From Hymenobacter convexus (lineage in GTDB: Bacteria > Bacteroidota > Bacteroidia > Cytophagales > Hymenobacteraceae), in contig NZ_JAUQON010000010.1 of the NCBI RefSeq assembly GCF_030580955.1, forward strand, positions 1 through 64,000: 64,000 nt of DNA, in the 5' to 3' direction. The translations under genes and the position numbers were made by a program. Positions 8,329 to 17,576 of this stretch are shown here, piece after piece. Under the pieces are notes generated by a model, which saw only the letters and a list, made by a program, of their open reading frames with translations, ran no database searches and was not told where the DNA came from. Numbering within the stretch: the first letter of the stretch is position 1; each line of letters opens with the position of its first letter.

Positions 8329-8874
8329 ATGAAATCAACCCATTACGCCCTGTTGCCGCTGCTGTTGCTAGGAGCTTGCGGGAAAGATGCCCCCGATGCC
8401 GGCCTGCCCCCGGCCACGCAAACCGGTGCCAATACCGGCGGCTGCCTCGTCGATGGCGAGCGGTTCATCGCAACGGGTACGTCCGGCACGCTGCTTTCCA
8501 ACCCTATTTCGGCGTTGGGCGGGGGCTTCTACAACGACAGCGTGTATTGTCTGTCGATGCGTTGTAGCACGCCGAGGGGCATCGCGCACGTCACGCTGTA
8601 TGCCCGTGCTCGGGCGGCGGGAACCTACCCGTTCAACCGGACGGTGGCAAGCGCGGGTGGGGCGCAGCCGCGATTTGGCCAAGGTAGCGTTTCGTTTAGC
8701 AATAGCCGCGAATACTACGTGACCGACGCCCGCCACACCGGGCAAATGGTGCTGACGTACGTCAACAGAAATGCTGGCATTTCAGCCGGAACTTTTGAAT
8801 TTTCTGCGGTCAACGTCCAGGACTCAACTAAAGCAATCAAAGTTACATACGGCCGGTTCGATTATAAGGAGTAA
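8329..8874 (+). CDS. Small lipoprotein, DUF6252-like (second copy)
   Basis: This 181-aa protein begins MKSTHYALLPLLLLGACGKD, a short signal peptide with lipobox LLGAC. The mature part has paired Cys (GGCLVDGERF and VYCLSMRCSTP) and the blocks RAAGTYPFNR, FSNSREYYVTDARHTGQM and GTFEFSAVN plus a C-terminal KVTYGRFDYKE. The GT-Y/F and GTFEF blocks and the final GRFD resemble the neighbouring divergent lipoprotein, so both likely belong to one family of unknown function. The track-style TTG start two codons upstream is rejected in favour of the ATG. It ends 27 nt before the stop of convergent purB. Confidence 0.75.
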   Translation: MKSTHYALLPLLLLGACGKDAPDAGLPPATQTGANTGGCLVDGERFIATGTSGTLLSNPISALGGGFYNDSVYCLSMRCSTPRGIAHVTLYARARAAGTYPFNRTVASAGGAQPRFGQGSVSFSNSREYYVTDARHTGQMVLTYVNRNAGISAGTFEFSAVNVQDSTKAIKVTYGRFDYKE

Positions 8875-8901
8875 CTACTCATCAAACTCCGCTTCGCCGT
8901 C

Positions 8902-10242
8902 TTACCGCCCCACGTAGCTATGCGGCGTGATGTTGCGCAGCTCCGCTTTCACGCTGTCGTCCACATCCAGCCCTTCGATGAAAGTGCCGATGCTGGCGGC
9001 CGAAATGGCCTCGCCGGTGCGGGTGAGGGCTTTGAGGGCGTTGTAGGGGTCGGGGTAGGCCTCGCGGCGCAGGATGGTCTGGATGCCTTCGGCTACCACG
9101 GCCCAGTTGGCTTCCAGGTCTTTTTGCAAGGCTGAATCATCGAGCGCCAGCTTGCCCAGGCCGCGCTGCAGGGCGCCGAGGGCGATGAGAACGTGGCCCA
9201 GCGGCACGCCCAGGTTGCGCAGCACCGTGGAGTCGGTGAGGTCGCGCTGGAGGCGGGAAATGGGCAGCTTGGCGGCGAAGTGCTCGAATAGGGCATTAGC
9301 CACGCCGAAGTTGCCCTCGGCGTTCTCGAAATCGATGGGGTTCACCTTGTGCGGCATGGCCGAGGAGCCCACTTCGCCGGCCTTGATGGTTTGCTTGAAG
9401 TAGCCCAGCGAAATGTACTGCCATACGTCGCGGGCCAGGTCCATCAAAATGGTGTTGAGGCGCTTGAGGGCGTCGCAATGGGCCGCGAGGTGGTCGTAGT
9501 GCTCAATCTGGGTGGTGGGGAAGGAGCGGCTGAGGCCCAGCCGGTCGTTCACGAAAGTATTGGCGAAGGCGTGCCAGCTGATTTCCGGGTAGGCGGCGAA
9601 ATGGGCGTTGAAGTTGCCTGTCGCCCCGCCAAACTTGGCCCCAAACGGCACCTGGGCCAGCAGCGCCACTTGGGCATCGAGCCGGGCCACAAACACCCCG
9701 ATTTCCTTGCCCAGCCGTGTGGGCGAGGCCGGCTGGCCGTGGGTGCGGGCCAGCATGGGCACGGGCGCCCACTCCTGGGCGCGAGCGGCCAGGGCGTTGC
9801 GCACCTGGGCGTAGGCGGGCAGCACCTCGCCCACCAGCGCATCGCGGAAGCTGAGCGGAATGGCCGTGTTGTTGACGTCCTGCGAGGTGAGGCCAAAGTG
9901 AATGAACTCGATAAAACCGCCCAGCCCGAGCTTCGTGAACTCGTCGCGCAGCCAGTATTCCACGGCTTTCACGTCGTGGTTGGTCACGGCCTCGTGGGCT
10001 TTGATGGCTTCGGCGTGGGCTTCGGTGAAGTTCTCGTAGAGGCCGCGCAGGGCCGGGAAAGCCTCCTGCGCCACACCGGCCAGCTGGGGCAGCGGCAGCT
10101 CGGCCAGGGCAATGAAGTACTCGACTTCGACCAGCACGCGGTAGCGTATCAGGGCCATTTCGGAGAAGCGCGGGGCCAGGGAGGCGGTGGCGCGGGCGTA
10201 GCGCCCGTCGAGGGGCGAGAGGGCGGTGAGGGGGCTGGGCAT
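8902..10242 (-). CDS. purB: Adenylosuccinate lyase
   Basis: PurB splits SAICAR to AICAR plus fumarate and adenylosuccinate to AMP plus fumarate in purine synthesis. The 446-aa length is normal for the E. coli-like type. It has the fumarase/aspartase signature GSSAMPHKVNP (around residues 292-302), the TH168GQPASPTRLGKE block with the general acid His, and the substrate-binding FGLTSQDVNN and GATGNFNAH. The ATG at 10242 is chosen over the upstream open frame because a TACTTTTG box ends only 4 nt before it and the protein then starts MPSPLTALSPLDGRY, as in homologues. Transcription from that box would give a leaderless or nearly leaderless mRNA. Confidence 0.96.
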   Translation of the reverse strand: MPSPLTALSPLDGRYARATASLAPRFSEMALIRYRVLVEVEYFIALAELPLPQLAGVAQEAFPALRGLYENFTEAHAEAIKAHEAVTNHDVKAVEYWLRDEFTKLGLGGFIEFIHFGLTSQDVNNTAIPLSFRDALVGEVLPAYAQVRNALAARAQEWAPVPMLARTHGQPASPTRLGKEIGVFVARLDAQVALLAQVPFGAKFGGATGNFNAHFAAYPEISWHAFANTFVNDRLGLSRSFPTTQIEHYDHLAAHCDALKRLNTILMDLARDVWQYISLGYFKQTIKAGEVGSSAMPHKVNPIDFENAEGNFGVANALFEHFAAKLPISRLQRDLTDSTVLRNLGVPLGHVLIALGALQRGLGKLALDDSALQKDLEANWAVVAEGIQTILRREAYPDPYNALKALTRTGEAISAASIGTFIEGLDVDDSVKAELRNITPHSYVGR

Positions 10243-10246
10243 GGCG

Positions 10247-10254
10247 CAAAAGTA
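10247..10254 (-). promoter_or_regulatory. -7 box abutting the purB start codon
   Basis: TACTTTTG on the minus strand fits TAnnTTTG and leaves only CGCC before the ATG. A CAA (TTG on minus) 24 nt further upstream could be a weak -33 element. Confidence 0.6.
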
Positions 10255-10474
10255 CGGTCCGGGGGAAGGCAGCCGAACCAAATTGGCGCACTAATCGGAA
10301 AAAGGTGCCCGTAAGTAAACGCTGGCAGGGCTAATGCACCCGAATTGAACGATAGCCGGCCGGCGTGCATTTACACCTTTCGGTTTTGCTGCGCCTTGGC
10401 CAGGAAACGTAGGCGTAGGCCGATATAGTCATTCGGCTGGCAATGCCGTATTCCTCCTACGCCTGCGTTTTCCT

Positions 10475-10482
10475 TACCTTTG
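10475..10482 (+). promoter_or_regulatory. -7 box of the GT51 transglycosylase gene
   Basis: TACCTTTG is an exact TAnnTTTG match. Transcription would start near 10488, which excludes the TTG at 10480 as start codon and favours GTG at 10516. No clear -33 element is visible. Confidence 0.55.
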
Positions 10483-10515
10483 GCGTTGGCGAAACCGCCC
10501 ACCTTATTGAGTTCC

Positions 10516-12639
10516 GTGCAAATTTCCCCTTCCACCAAACGACTTCTTCTCGGCATCCTGGGCGGCCTGGCGGCATTGCTGCTCGTGGCTTTCGCCGTGT
10601 TTCAGTGGAAGCGCCAGCAGCTGCTGGACTACGCCCTGAAAGAGGTTAAAGCCAAAGTCGAGCGCAAATACCCGGTGGTGCTCACGCTGGGGCCGGCCCG
10701 GTTTGCCGGCTTTAAAACCGTCGAGATTGCCGGCCTGAGCCTCGTGCCCAACGCCGCGCCCACCGATACGCTCCTCACCGCCCGCCGCCTGCAGGCCAGC
10801 CTGAGCGTGCGCTCGCTCTTCGCCGGCCGGCCGGTTTTCAGCGACCTGCAAATCATCACGGCCCGCCTCACACCCCACAAAACGGCTACCAACGACAACT
10901 ACGGCTTCCTCATTAAAAAACAGAAAGCCAGCACCGTACCGCGCGACACCACCAAGGGCACCAACTATGGCCTGCTGCTGAACCAGGCCCTCGAAACGGT
11001 GTTCGACAACGTGCCCGGCGAGGCCACCTTTCAGAACTTCACCGTGGACTACGCCAGCCCGCGCCACACGGCCTTGCTGCGCATGCCGGAGCTGAAAATC
11101 CAGGACGGCGACATCTCGGGCCGGCTCACGGCCACGCTCGATTCGGTAGCCAACGAGCTGGGCATCAGCGGGCACATCGAGCCGGGCGACTACGCCCTCA
11201 CGGCGCGGGTGTTTGGGGTGGGCGGCTCGGTGCAGCTGCCCTACGTGCCGCGCCGCTTCGGCGCGCTGGTGAGCTTCGACACGGTGCTGGTGAAGCTGAC
11301 AGGCAAGGATTTTGACGACGACGACACCGGCGGCAAGCTCACGGTGCGCGGCTCGCTGGCCGCCCGCGGCTTCAGCCTCTACCACCCCAAGCTGGCCGCC
11401 AACGAGATTGAAGTGAAGCGCGGCGCCCTCGACTTTGTGGCCACGCTGGGCCGCGGCACCGCCGCGCTGGAAAAGGGGAGCCAGATTACGGTCAATAAAA
11501 TCGTGCTCTACCCCGAAATCAGCGTGCGCATGAAGCCCAGCCGGGCGGTGCGCATCAACGTGACGTCGGCCGAGACGGAGGCCAACGATTTCTTCGCCTC
11601 GCTGCCCACCGGCATTTTTGACGAGGTGCGCGGCACCCAGGGCACCGGCACGCTCAGCTACCACCTCAGCGCCGACCTCGACATGGCCAACGTGGACAGC
11701 CTGCGGTTCGATTCGGGCCTGAAGGGGAAGAACTTCCGGCTTACCAACTTCGGCGAGGAAGACCTGAACAAGCTGAACACGCCCTTCCTCCAGACCGTGT
11801 ACAACGACAAGGGCGACTCGGTGCGCACCTTCGCCGTGGGCCCGCCCAACCCCGATTTCGTGCCCTACAACGAGGTATCGCCCTACCTCATCCACGCCAT
11901 CACCACGGCCGAGGACCCGCGCTTTTTCACGCACCGCGGCTTCATGGAGAAGGCGTTTGTGAAGTCGGCCATCCAAAACATCAAGGAAAAGCGCTTTGCC
12001 CGGGGCGGCAGTACCATTTCGATGCAGCTGGTGAAAAACGTGTTTCTGACCCGGCAGAAAACCGTGGCCCGTAAAATCGAGGAAGCCCTCATGGTCTGGC
12101 TTATCGAAAACACGCGCCTGGCCAGCAAGCAGCGCATGCTGGAAGTGTACCTCAACATCATTGAGTGGGGCCCGAGCAAGTACCGCTGGCCCAGCGGCAA
12201 GCGCGGCGTGTACGGCGTGAAGGACGCGGCCCTGTTCTACTACGGCAAGCGGCCCGACGAGCTGAACCTGGCCGAAAGCCTCTACCTGGCCAGCATCATT
12301 CCCAAGCCCAAGTTTGCCCGCTATTCCTTCGATGCCTACGGCGACCTGCGCCGCAGCACCCGCTACTTCTTCCGCCTCATTGCCGACATCATGGCCACGC
12401 GCGGCCTCATCACCGCCAACGACCGCGAAAACCTGCCCTACGGCCTCACCCTCAACGGCCCGGCCAAGCAGTACATGCACTTCTCGGCCCGCCCCGACAC
12501 TACCCGCACCACCGTGGCGGCCGATTCGAGCCAGTTTGAGCCCCTCAACCTGATTGACCTGCTCAATACCGGCGCCGCCCCCGATGCCGGCGTGAACTCC
12601 AATGTTCCCGCTCCAGAGGCGGGCAAAGCGCCCAAATAA
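10516..12639 (+). CDS. GT51 peptidoglycan transglycosylase with AsmA/DUF748-like N-terminal region
   Basis: The C-terminal third (about residues 440-620) is a GT51 lysozyme-like glycosyltransferase domain that polymerises lipid II into glycan strands. It has TTAEDPRFFTHRG with catalytic Glu466, RGGSTISMQLVKN from residue 496, ARKIEEALMVWLIE and MLEVYLNIIEWG. There is no transpeptidase domain. One N-terminal transmembrane helix (residues 10-31) is followed by about 400 residues of beta-rich sequence (DLQIITARLTP, FQNFTVDYASP, GKLTVRGSLAARGF) resembling AsmA/DUF748 envelope proteins. The enzyme would be anchored in the inner membrane facing the periplasm. GTG 10516 fits the upstream -7 box, but the start is not certain. 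A shared terminator follows. Confidence 0.85.
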   Translation: MQISPSTKRLLLGILGGLAALLLVAFAVFQWKRQQLLDYALKEVKAKVERKYPVVLTLGPARFAGFKTVEIAGLSLVPNAAPTDTLLTARRLQASLSVRSLFAGRPVFSDLQIITARLTPHKTATNDNYGFLIKKQKASTVPRDTTKGTNYGLLLNQALETVFDNVPGEATFQNFTVDYASPRHTALLRMPELKIQDGDISGRLTATLDSVANELGISGHIEPGDYALTARVFGVGGSVQLPYVPRRFGALVSFDTVLVKLTGKDFDDDDTGGKLTVRGSLAARGFSLYHPKLAANEIEVKRGALDFVATLGRGTAALEKGSQITVNKIVLYPEISVRMKPSRAVRINVTSAETEANDFFASLPTGIFDEVRGTQGTGTLSYHLSADLDMANVDSLRFDSGLKGKNFRLTNFGEEDLNKLNTPFLQTVYNDKGDSVRTFAVGPPNPDFVPYNEVSPYLIHAITTAEDPRFFTHRGFMEKAFVKSAIQNIKEKRFARGGSTISMQLVKNVFLTRQKTVARKIEEALMVWLIENTRLASKQRMLEVYLNIIEWGPSKYRWPSGKRGVYGVKDAALFYYGKRPDELNLAESLYLASIIPKPKFARYSFDAYGDLRRSTRYFFRLIADIMATRGLITANDRENLPYGLTLNGPAKQYMHFSARPDTTRTTVAADSSQFEPLNLIDLLNTGAAPDAGVNSNVPAPEAGKAPK

Positions 12640-12655
12640 GCGGGTGACTATTGAC

Positions 12656-12692
12656 AAAAAAGGGGCAGCACCGTACGGCGCTGCCCCTTTTT
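12656..12692. terminator. Bidirectional terminator between GT51 gene and delta-60 repeat gene
   Basis: GGGGCAGC (12662-12669) pairs with GCTGCCCC (12680-12687), with an inner CCGTACGG. A6 on the left and T5 on the right let it work on both strands for the convergent genes. Confidence 0.9.
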
Positions 12693-12713
12693 ATATGCGT
12701 TGAATGTGGCTGA

Positions 12714-15272
12714 CTACTCCACCGCAATGCGGCGCGTGACCGTGCCCGCCGCGTAGTGCACCTGCAGCAGGTACAAGCCCGTGGGCAAGGCGTCGAGGTC
12801 CAGAGTTTGCTCGGTGGTGCCAGCCACGGGGCGGGTGCGCACGGCGCGGCCCGTGGCGTCGAGCAGGGTGAGGCTGCGGGGCTGAGCGCTGAAATCGGGC
12901 GCCACGTGCAGTTGGCCGTGAGCCGGCACCGGCCACACGGCCGTGCGGGCGGCCACGGCGGCCGGCGCGGCCACGCTCAGCACGTTAGCGGCCGTGATGC
13001 GGGCCACGCCCAGCCGGGCCTGCCCGGCTACGGTGGTGAAGGGGCCGGCAAGCAGAATGGCGCCATCGGGCTGCACCGCAAGGGTCCGCACCTGGCCGTT
13101 GGGGTTGGCCGTGGCGCCGAAGGTGGCGTCCACCAGCCCATTGTCGAGCACCCGCGCCAGGTTGCTGCGGCCGGGCGAGCTGGCCAGGGTGAAGTTGCCG
13201 CCCAGTAGCACCCGGCCGTTGGGCTGAATGGTGAGCGCGCGCACCGAGCCCGACATGGCCACGGGTGCCGTGAAGCTGGGGTCCACGGTTCCAGCAGCGG
13301 TCAGACGGGCTACGTTGTAGCGCGTGGCCCCATCTATTTGCCCAAAGCTGCCGCCAACCAGCAGCTTGCCGTCGGCCTGCTGGGCCAGGGCAAACACGCG
13401 GCCGGCGGCCGTGGTAGTAGTAAAATTATAGGTGGCGGTGTTGTTGAAAGAGGCATCGAGGGCGCCGCTGCTCTCGTAGCGCACCACCCGATAGGTAGAG
13501 GTTTGCGGCGCGGGCCGGAACCGGCTCGACACCACAATGCGGCCATCGGCCTGCACCAGCACGGCATCGGCCCCGGCGCTGGCGCCCAGCACCGGGTCGT
13601 TGACGAGGCGCACGAAGCTGGGGTCGACGGCCCCGGTGGTCGTCAGCCGCGCCAGGCCGTTGACCGGGGTGCCGTTGGCGGTGCCGCTCAGGTTGCCGGC
13701 CACCAGCACCCGGCCATCGGCCTGCAGGGCCAGCCCCGTAATGCCGTTGACGAAGTAGCCCGTGCCGGTCACAAACGGGGTGAAGGTGGCGTCGGGGCTG
13801 CCACTGGTTTCGTAGCGCGCCACGTTCTCGGCGGTGCCCACCAGTATTTTGCCGTTGGGCTGCAGCGTGAGGGCACTCACCGGGGTGGGCAGCACGCCGG
13901 TAGCGGCCGAAAAAGCCGCGTCGAGGGCGCCGCCGGGTTGCAGCCGCACCAGGCGGTGCACCGCCTGGCCGTTGATTTCCGTGAAGTCGCCCCCGAGCAG
14001 CACTTTGCCGTCGGTCTGCAGGGCCAGGGTCGCGGCGCTGCCCCCGATTTGCAGGCGGGGCGCAAAAGCCGATTCCAGCCCGCCGCCAGTGGTGAGGCGC
14101 ACCAGCGGCTGCTCCACGCCGCTGAAGGCACCAAAGCCGCCGCCCACCAGCAGGGTGCCGTCGGCTTGCAGGCCCATGGTCGAAGGCGCCGTGTTGGGGC
14201 CGGTGCCCACCTGAAAGGTGACGTCGGAAGTACCGTCGGCGTTGAGGCGGGCCACGCGGTTGCCCACGGCGCCCGTGAAATAGCCGCTCACGATGATTTT
14301 ACCGTCGGGCTGCAACAGCACGGCCGGCTCCGCGGTGTTGGTCGATACATCGCCGTCGAGGAAGTTCGACGTCACGAAGTTGGGGTCGAGGGTGCCGTTG
14401 GGCAGCAGGCGCATCAGGCCGGCGTAGCGCGAGGTGCTGCTAGGCAGGTTCAGAAACCCGTTCGCCAGGATTTTGCCGTCGGGCTGCATCACTAGGCCCT
14501 CCACGTAGGAGAAGGCCAGCAGCGGCGAGGAGAATGAGCCATCGACGCTGCCGGTGGCATTGAGTCGTACCAGGCCGCCGGCGGCCTGACCGTTGAAGGT
14601 ATCAAACTCGCCGCCCAGCAGAATCTTGCCGTCGGCCTGCACCGCCACCGAAGCCGGAAAAGCCGTGTTCAGGTCGAACCCGGTGCCTACGTTGAAGGCA
14701 GGGTCCACGCTGCCGTTGGCATTGAGCCGCACCACGCCGGCCGCGGCCACGCCGTTGTAATGGTCGAAATTGCCGGCCACGATGATTTTGCCATCGGGTT
14801 GCACCGCATACAACTGCCCGTAGCCATAGGACCCGTTGAGGGCGGCCCCCGTGCCGGCGCTGAACGTGGCATCGGCGGTGCCATTGGCGTTCAGGCGCAG
14901 CAGCTCGTTGCGGCTGATGCCGCCGGCGATGATGCTACCACCGCCCGCCAGCAGGTACTGGCCGGTGGGCAGGCTCAGCACCTGCGACACGCCGCTGACG
15001 GCACCCACGTTTTGCGCAAATGTTGCATCGACCGCGCCCGCCGCGTCCAGCCGGACGAAGTTGGCGCCGGTGGCTGCCCCGTTCACCCGCGTGAAATAGC
15101 CGCCCACCACGCGCTTGCCGTCGGCCTGCTGGGGCCCCAGGTAATACACCTGCCCGGTGGTGTAGAGCGAAAGGGGCGCGGTGAAGGTGGGGTCGAGGGC
15201 CTGGGCGGCGGCCGGTGGGGTAGCACGGGCCAGCAGTAGCAAACCAAGGGCAAGGAGTCGAAGTGTATTCAT
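12714..15272 (-). CDS. Delta-60 repeat protein with T9SS type A sorting domain
   Basis: The 852-aa protein has a signal peptide (MNTLRLLALGLLLLARATPP, cut near AAAQA), then 14 repeats of about 50 residues containing blocks such as QPDGKIIVAGNF and VRLNANGSVDPAF. These are delta-60 repeats, which probably fold as a beta-propeller-like array. The last 75-80 residues (WPVPAHGQLHV, LLDATGRAVRTRPV, LPTGLYLLQVHY) form a type A C-terminal sorting domain, so the protein should be exported by the type IX system and cleaved or attached at the cell surface. Its ligand is unknown. The ATG at 15272 is chosen because it gives the signal peptide. Confidence 0.92.
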   Translation of the reverse strand: MNTLRLLALGLLLLARATPPAAAQALDPTFTAPLSLYTTGQVYYLGPQQADGKRVVGGYFTRVNGAATGANFVRLDAAGAVDATFAQNVGAVSGVSQVLSLPTGQYLLAGGGSIIAGGISRNELLRLNANGTADATFSAGTGAALNGSYGYGQLYAVQPDGKIIVAGNFDHYNGVAAAGVVRLNANGSVDPAFNVGTGFDLNTAFPASVAVQADGKILLGGEFDTFNGQAAGGLVRLNATGSVDGSFSSPLLAFSYVEGLVMQPDGKILANGFLNLPSSTSRYAGLMRLLPNGTLDPNFVTSNFLDGDVSTNTAEPAVLLQPDGKIIVSGYFTGAVGNRVARLNADGTSDVTFQVGTGPNTAPSTMGLQADGTLLVGGGFGAFSGVEQPLVRLTTGGGLESAFAPRLQIGGSAATLALQTDGKVLLGGDFTEINGQAVHRLVRLQPGGALDAAFSAATGVLPTPVSALTLQPNGKILVGTAENVARYETSGSPDATFTPFVTGTGYFVNGITGLALQADGRVLVAGNLSGTANGTPVNGLARLTTTGAVDPSFVRLVNDPVLGASAGADAVLVQADGRIVVSSRFRPAPQTSTYRVVRYESSGALDASFNNTATYNFTTTTAAGRVFALAQQADGKLLVGGSFGQIDGATRYNVARLTAAGTVDPSFTAPVAMSGSVRALTIQPNGRVLLGGNFTLASSPGRSNLARVLDNGLVDATFGATANPNGQVRTLAVQPDGAILLAGPFTTVAGQARLGVARITAANVLSVAAPAAVAARTAVWPVPAHGQLHVAPDFSAQPRSLTLLDATGRAVRTRPVAGTTEQTLDLDALPTGLYLLQVHYAAGTVTRRIAVE

Positions 15273-15391
15273 ACGCACATGAGGGTTTTGGGGTAGAAAT
15301 GGTTGCCTGGGCAAGCTACAATGATTGGGGCAATGGAGCCAACTGGGGCTGGGGCAGTGGCCGAATTATTCGACCTCAGGACAAACGGGCC

Positions 15392-16312
15392 TCAACTGCT
15401 TTTCTTCGGCCACAGCACCGAGGCCAACACGCTCAGTGCCAGCAGCCCGCCCACAATGCCCAGCGCCAGCGGCATGGCAATGGGCAGCACTTCTTCCAGC
15501 AGAATTTTGGCCCCGATGAACACGAGAATCAGCGCCAGGCCGTAGTGCAGGTAGTGAAACAGGCGCATCATGCTGGCCAGGGCAAAGTACATGGCCCGCA
15601 GCCCCAGCAGCGCGAATACGTTGGAGGTGAACACAATAAAGGTGTCGCGCGTAATGGCCAGAATGGCCGGGATGGAATCGGCGGCGAATACCACGTCGGT
15701 GGTTTCCACCATCACCAGCACCACAAAAAGCGGCGTGGCAAAGCGCAGACCGTCTTTCCTGATGAAAAACCGGCCGCCATCGAGCTGCCGCGTGATGGGC
15801 AGGTGGCGGCTGAGAAAGCGCACCACGGGGTTGTTTTCGGGGTCGATTTCGGGCGTGTCGCCGGCCACGCCCATCCGGATGCCCGTGTACACCAGAAACG
15901 CGCCCAGCAGGTAGAGCAGGAAGTGGAATTTGGCCAGCAGCGCCCCCCCAATCAGAATAAACACCGCCCGCAGGATGAGCGCGCCCAGCACGCCCCAAAA
16001 AAGGATGCGGTGCTGGTACTGCCCGGGCACTTTGAAGTAGTTGAATATGAGCAGGAAAACGAAGAGGTTGTCCACGCTCAACGCCTTTTCCACCAGGTAG
16101 CCAGTCAGCCACTGTAGGCCCGCCTGGGGGCCCATGGTACGATACACCAGCAGGTTGAAACTCAGCGACAGTACCACCCAAAAGGCGCTCCAGCCCAGCG
16201 CCTCGCGCAACTTGATTTCGTGGGCTTTGCGGTTGAAAACCAACAAGTCGAGCAGCAGCAGCCCCACTACGAAAGCAACGAAGACCAGCCAGAACAAGGG
16301 AGTGTTTTCCAT
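15392..16312 (-). CDS. TerC/Alx family integral membrane protein
   Basis: This 306-aa polytopic protein has about eight hydrophobic helices and the two family signatures: EKALSVDNLFVFLLIF in the first half and ETTDVVFAADSIPAILAIT in the second, each with conserved acidic residues inside membrane segments. TerC/Alx proteins are inner-membrane transporters tied to tellurite resistance, alkaline response and, in several bacteria, manganese export. Manganese export is a plausible role here but is inferred. In-frame starts exist at 16324 (TTG), 16318 (ATG) and 16312 (ATG); the last gives MENTPLFWLVFVAF. The gene lies 78 nt from the start of the convergently oriented neighbour block and shows no clear operon partner. 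Confidence 0.9.
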   Translation of the reverse strand: MENTPLFWLVFVAFVVGLLLLDLLVFNRKAHEIKLREALGWSAFWVVLSLSFNLLVYRTMGPQAGLQWLTGYLVEKALSVDNLFVFLLIFNYFKVPGQYQHRILFWGVLGALILRAVFILIGGALLAKFHFLLYLLGAFLVYTGIRMGVAGDTPEIDPENNPVVRFLSRHLPITRQLDGGRFFIRKDGLRFATPLFVVLVMVETTDVVFAADSIPAILAITRDTFIVFTSNVFALLGLRAMYFALASMMRLFHYLHYGLALILVFIGAKILLEEVLPIAMPLALGIVGGLLALSVLASVLWPKKSS

Positions 16313-16390
16313 GCGCATTGGCAAGATACGCTGGTAAACGGCCTGCCCGCGCCCCGGGCCCTGCCGCTGCCCGTGCCACCTAAGCGGCCG

Positions 16391-17440
16391 CTACTGCCAG
16401 CCCTGCACCGTGTGGCCCCCGAAAATCCCCTTATTCACGGCCGGCGTGAAAATGGGGTAGGGAAACACCGGCTCCAGCGCGCTGGCCTCGTTCAGGGCCC
16501 GCAGGTGCTCGGGGCTGAGCGTGACAGTTAGCGCCGCCAGGCTATCGTGCAACTGGGCCAACCGGCTGGCCCCTACAATGGGCGCGCTCATGCCCGGCTG
16601 CGCCAACACCCAGGCCAGCGCCACCTGCGGCAGCGGCTGCCCGGCCTGCGCGGCCACGCCCTGCAAGGCCTCCAGAATGCGCCAGTTGCGGTCCGTAAAC
16701 AGCGTGTTGCCGAACGGGTTGGGGCCGCTGAGCCGGCCTTCGCCGGTGGCCCCGGCACCATCGCGCTGGTACTTGCCCGCCAGGAAGCCGGCCGCCAGCG
16801 GGCTCCACGGCGCAATGCCCAGGCCGAATTCGTGGGCCAGGGGCACGTATTCCCGCTCAATGTTGCGCTCCACCAGCGAGTAAGCCAGCTGCATGGCAAT
16901 GGGGCCCGGCACGCCGTGCGCCGCGGCCAGCGTGGCGGCCTTGGCCGTGTACCAAGCGGGCATGTCGGAAAAGCCGAAGTAGCGGATTTTGCCGGCCCGC
17001 ACCAGGTCGCCCAGCGTTTGGAGCACCTCTTCGGCGGGCGTCACCATGTCGTAGGCGTGCAGCCAGTACAGGTCCACGTAGTCGGTGCGGAGCCGGCGTA
17101 GCGAGCCTTCGAGCGCCCGGTGGATATTTTTGCGGCCGTTGCCGCCCGCGTGCGGGTTGCCGGGCCCGGTGTTGAAGCCAAACTTGGTGGCCAGCACCAC
17201 CTGGTCGCGCAGGCTGCGGTCGGCCAGGTATTGGCCCAGCAGCTCCTCGCTACGGCCGCCGGCGTACACGTCGGCGGTGTCCACAAAATTGCCGCCCGCA
17301 TCCACGTAGGCGTTGAAAATAGCCAGCGAAACATCGTCGGGCGAGCCCCAGCGCGGGGTGCCAAACGTCATGGTGCCCAGTGCCAGGGGGCTCACTACCA
17401 GGCCGGAGCGGCCCAGGGTACGGTATGCGGTGAGGGACAT
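16391..17440 (-). CDS. Aldo/keto reductase
   Basis: This 349-aa cytosolic oxidoreductase of the AKR superfamily uses NADPH to reduce carbonyl substrates. The catalytic tetrad can be placed: Asp54 and Tyr59 in FVDTADVYAGG, Lys86 in VLATKFGF and His128 in LYWLHAYD. The cofactor-binding PIVGASRLAQLHDSLAAL lies near the C-terminus. Spacing and the GNPHAGGNGRKNIHRALEGSLRRL stretch (written in parts: GRKNIHRALEGSLRRL) resemble the YajO/AKR group. The substrate is unknown. It is followed at 15392 by terC on the same strand, 79 nt away, so cotranscription is possible. Confidence 0.93.
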   Translation of the reverse strand: MSLTAYRTLGRSGLVVSPLALGTMTFGTPRWGSPDDVSLAIFNAYVDAGGNFVDTADVYAGGRSEELLGQYLADRSLRDQVVLATKFGFNTGPGNPHAGGNGRKNIHRALEGSLRRLRTDYVDLYWLHAYDMVTPAEEVLQTLGDLVRAGKIRYFGFSDMPAWYTAKAATLAAAHGVPGPIAMQLAYSLVERNIEREYVPLAHEFGLGIAPWSPLAAGFLAGKYQRDGAGATGEGRLSGPNPFGNTLFTDRNWRILEALQGVAAQAGQPLPQVALAWVLAQPGMSAPIVGASRLAQLHDSLAALTVTLSPEHLRALNEASALEPVFPYPIFTPAVNKGIFGGHTVQGWQ

Positions 17441-17576
17441 AAAGCGTTGACTTTGGGGGAGGGGAAGTTGTGCCGATTAGAACAACCATTGCCCCACAAA
17501 AGTCTGGTTTCCAGGCCAACGCCGGGCAACACAAACCGCCGCTTCTGCAACACAAAACACGCCGGCCGGTGCCGCG

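Noticed and set aside
10504..12657. 717-codon open frame on minus across the GT51 gene
   Set aside because: Antisense shadow of a gene with clear GT51 motifs; its sequence is His/Gly/Val-rich without structure, and it runs through the terminator.
13338..14495. 385-codon open frame on + across the delta-60 repeat gene
   Set aside because: Repetitive antisense shadow; its repeats mirror those of the real gene.
16313..16324. Longer TerC start at TTG 16324
   Set aside because: ATG 16312 gives the usual start directly before the first helix; the TTG adds only four residues without support.
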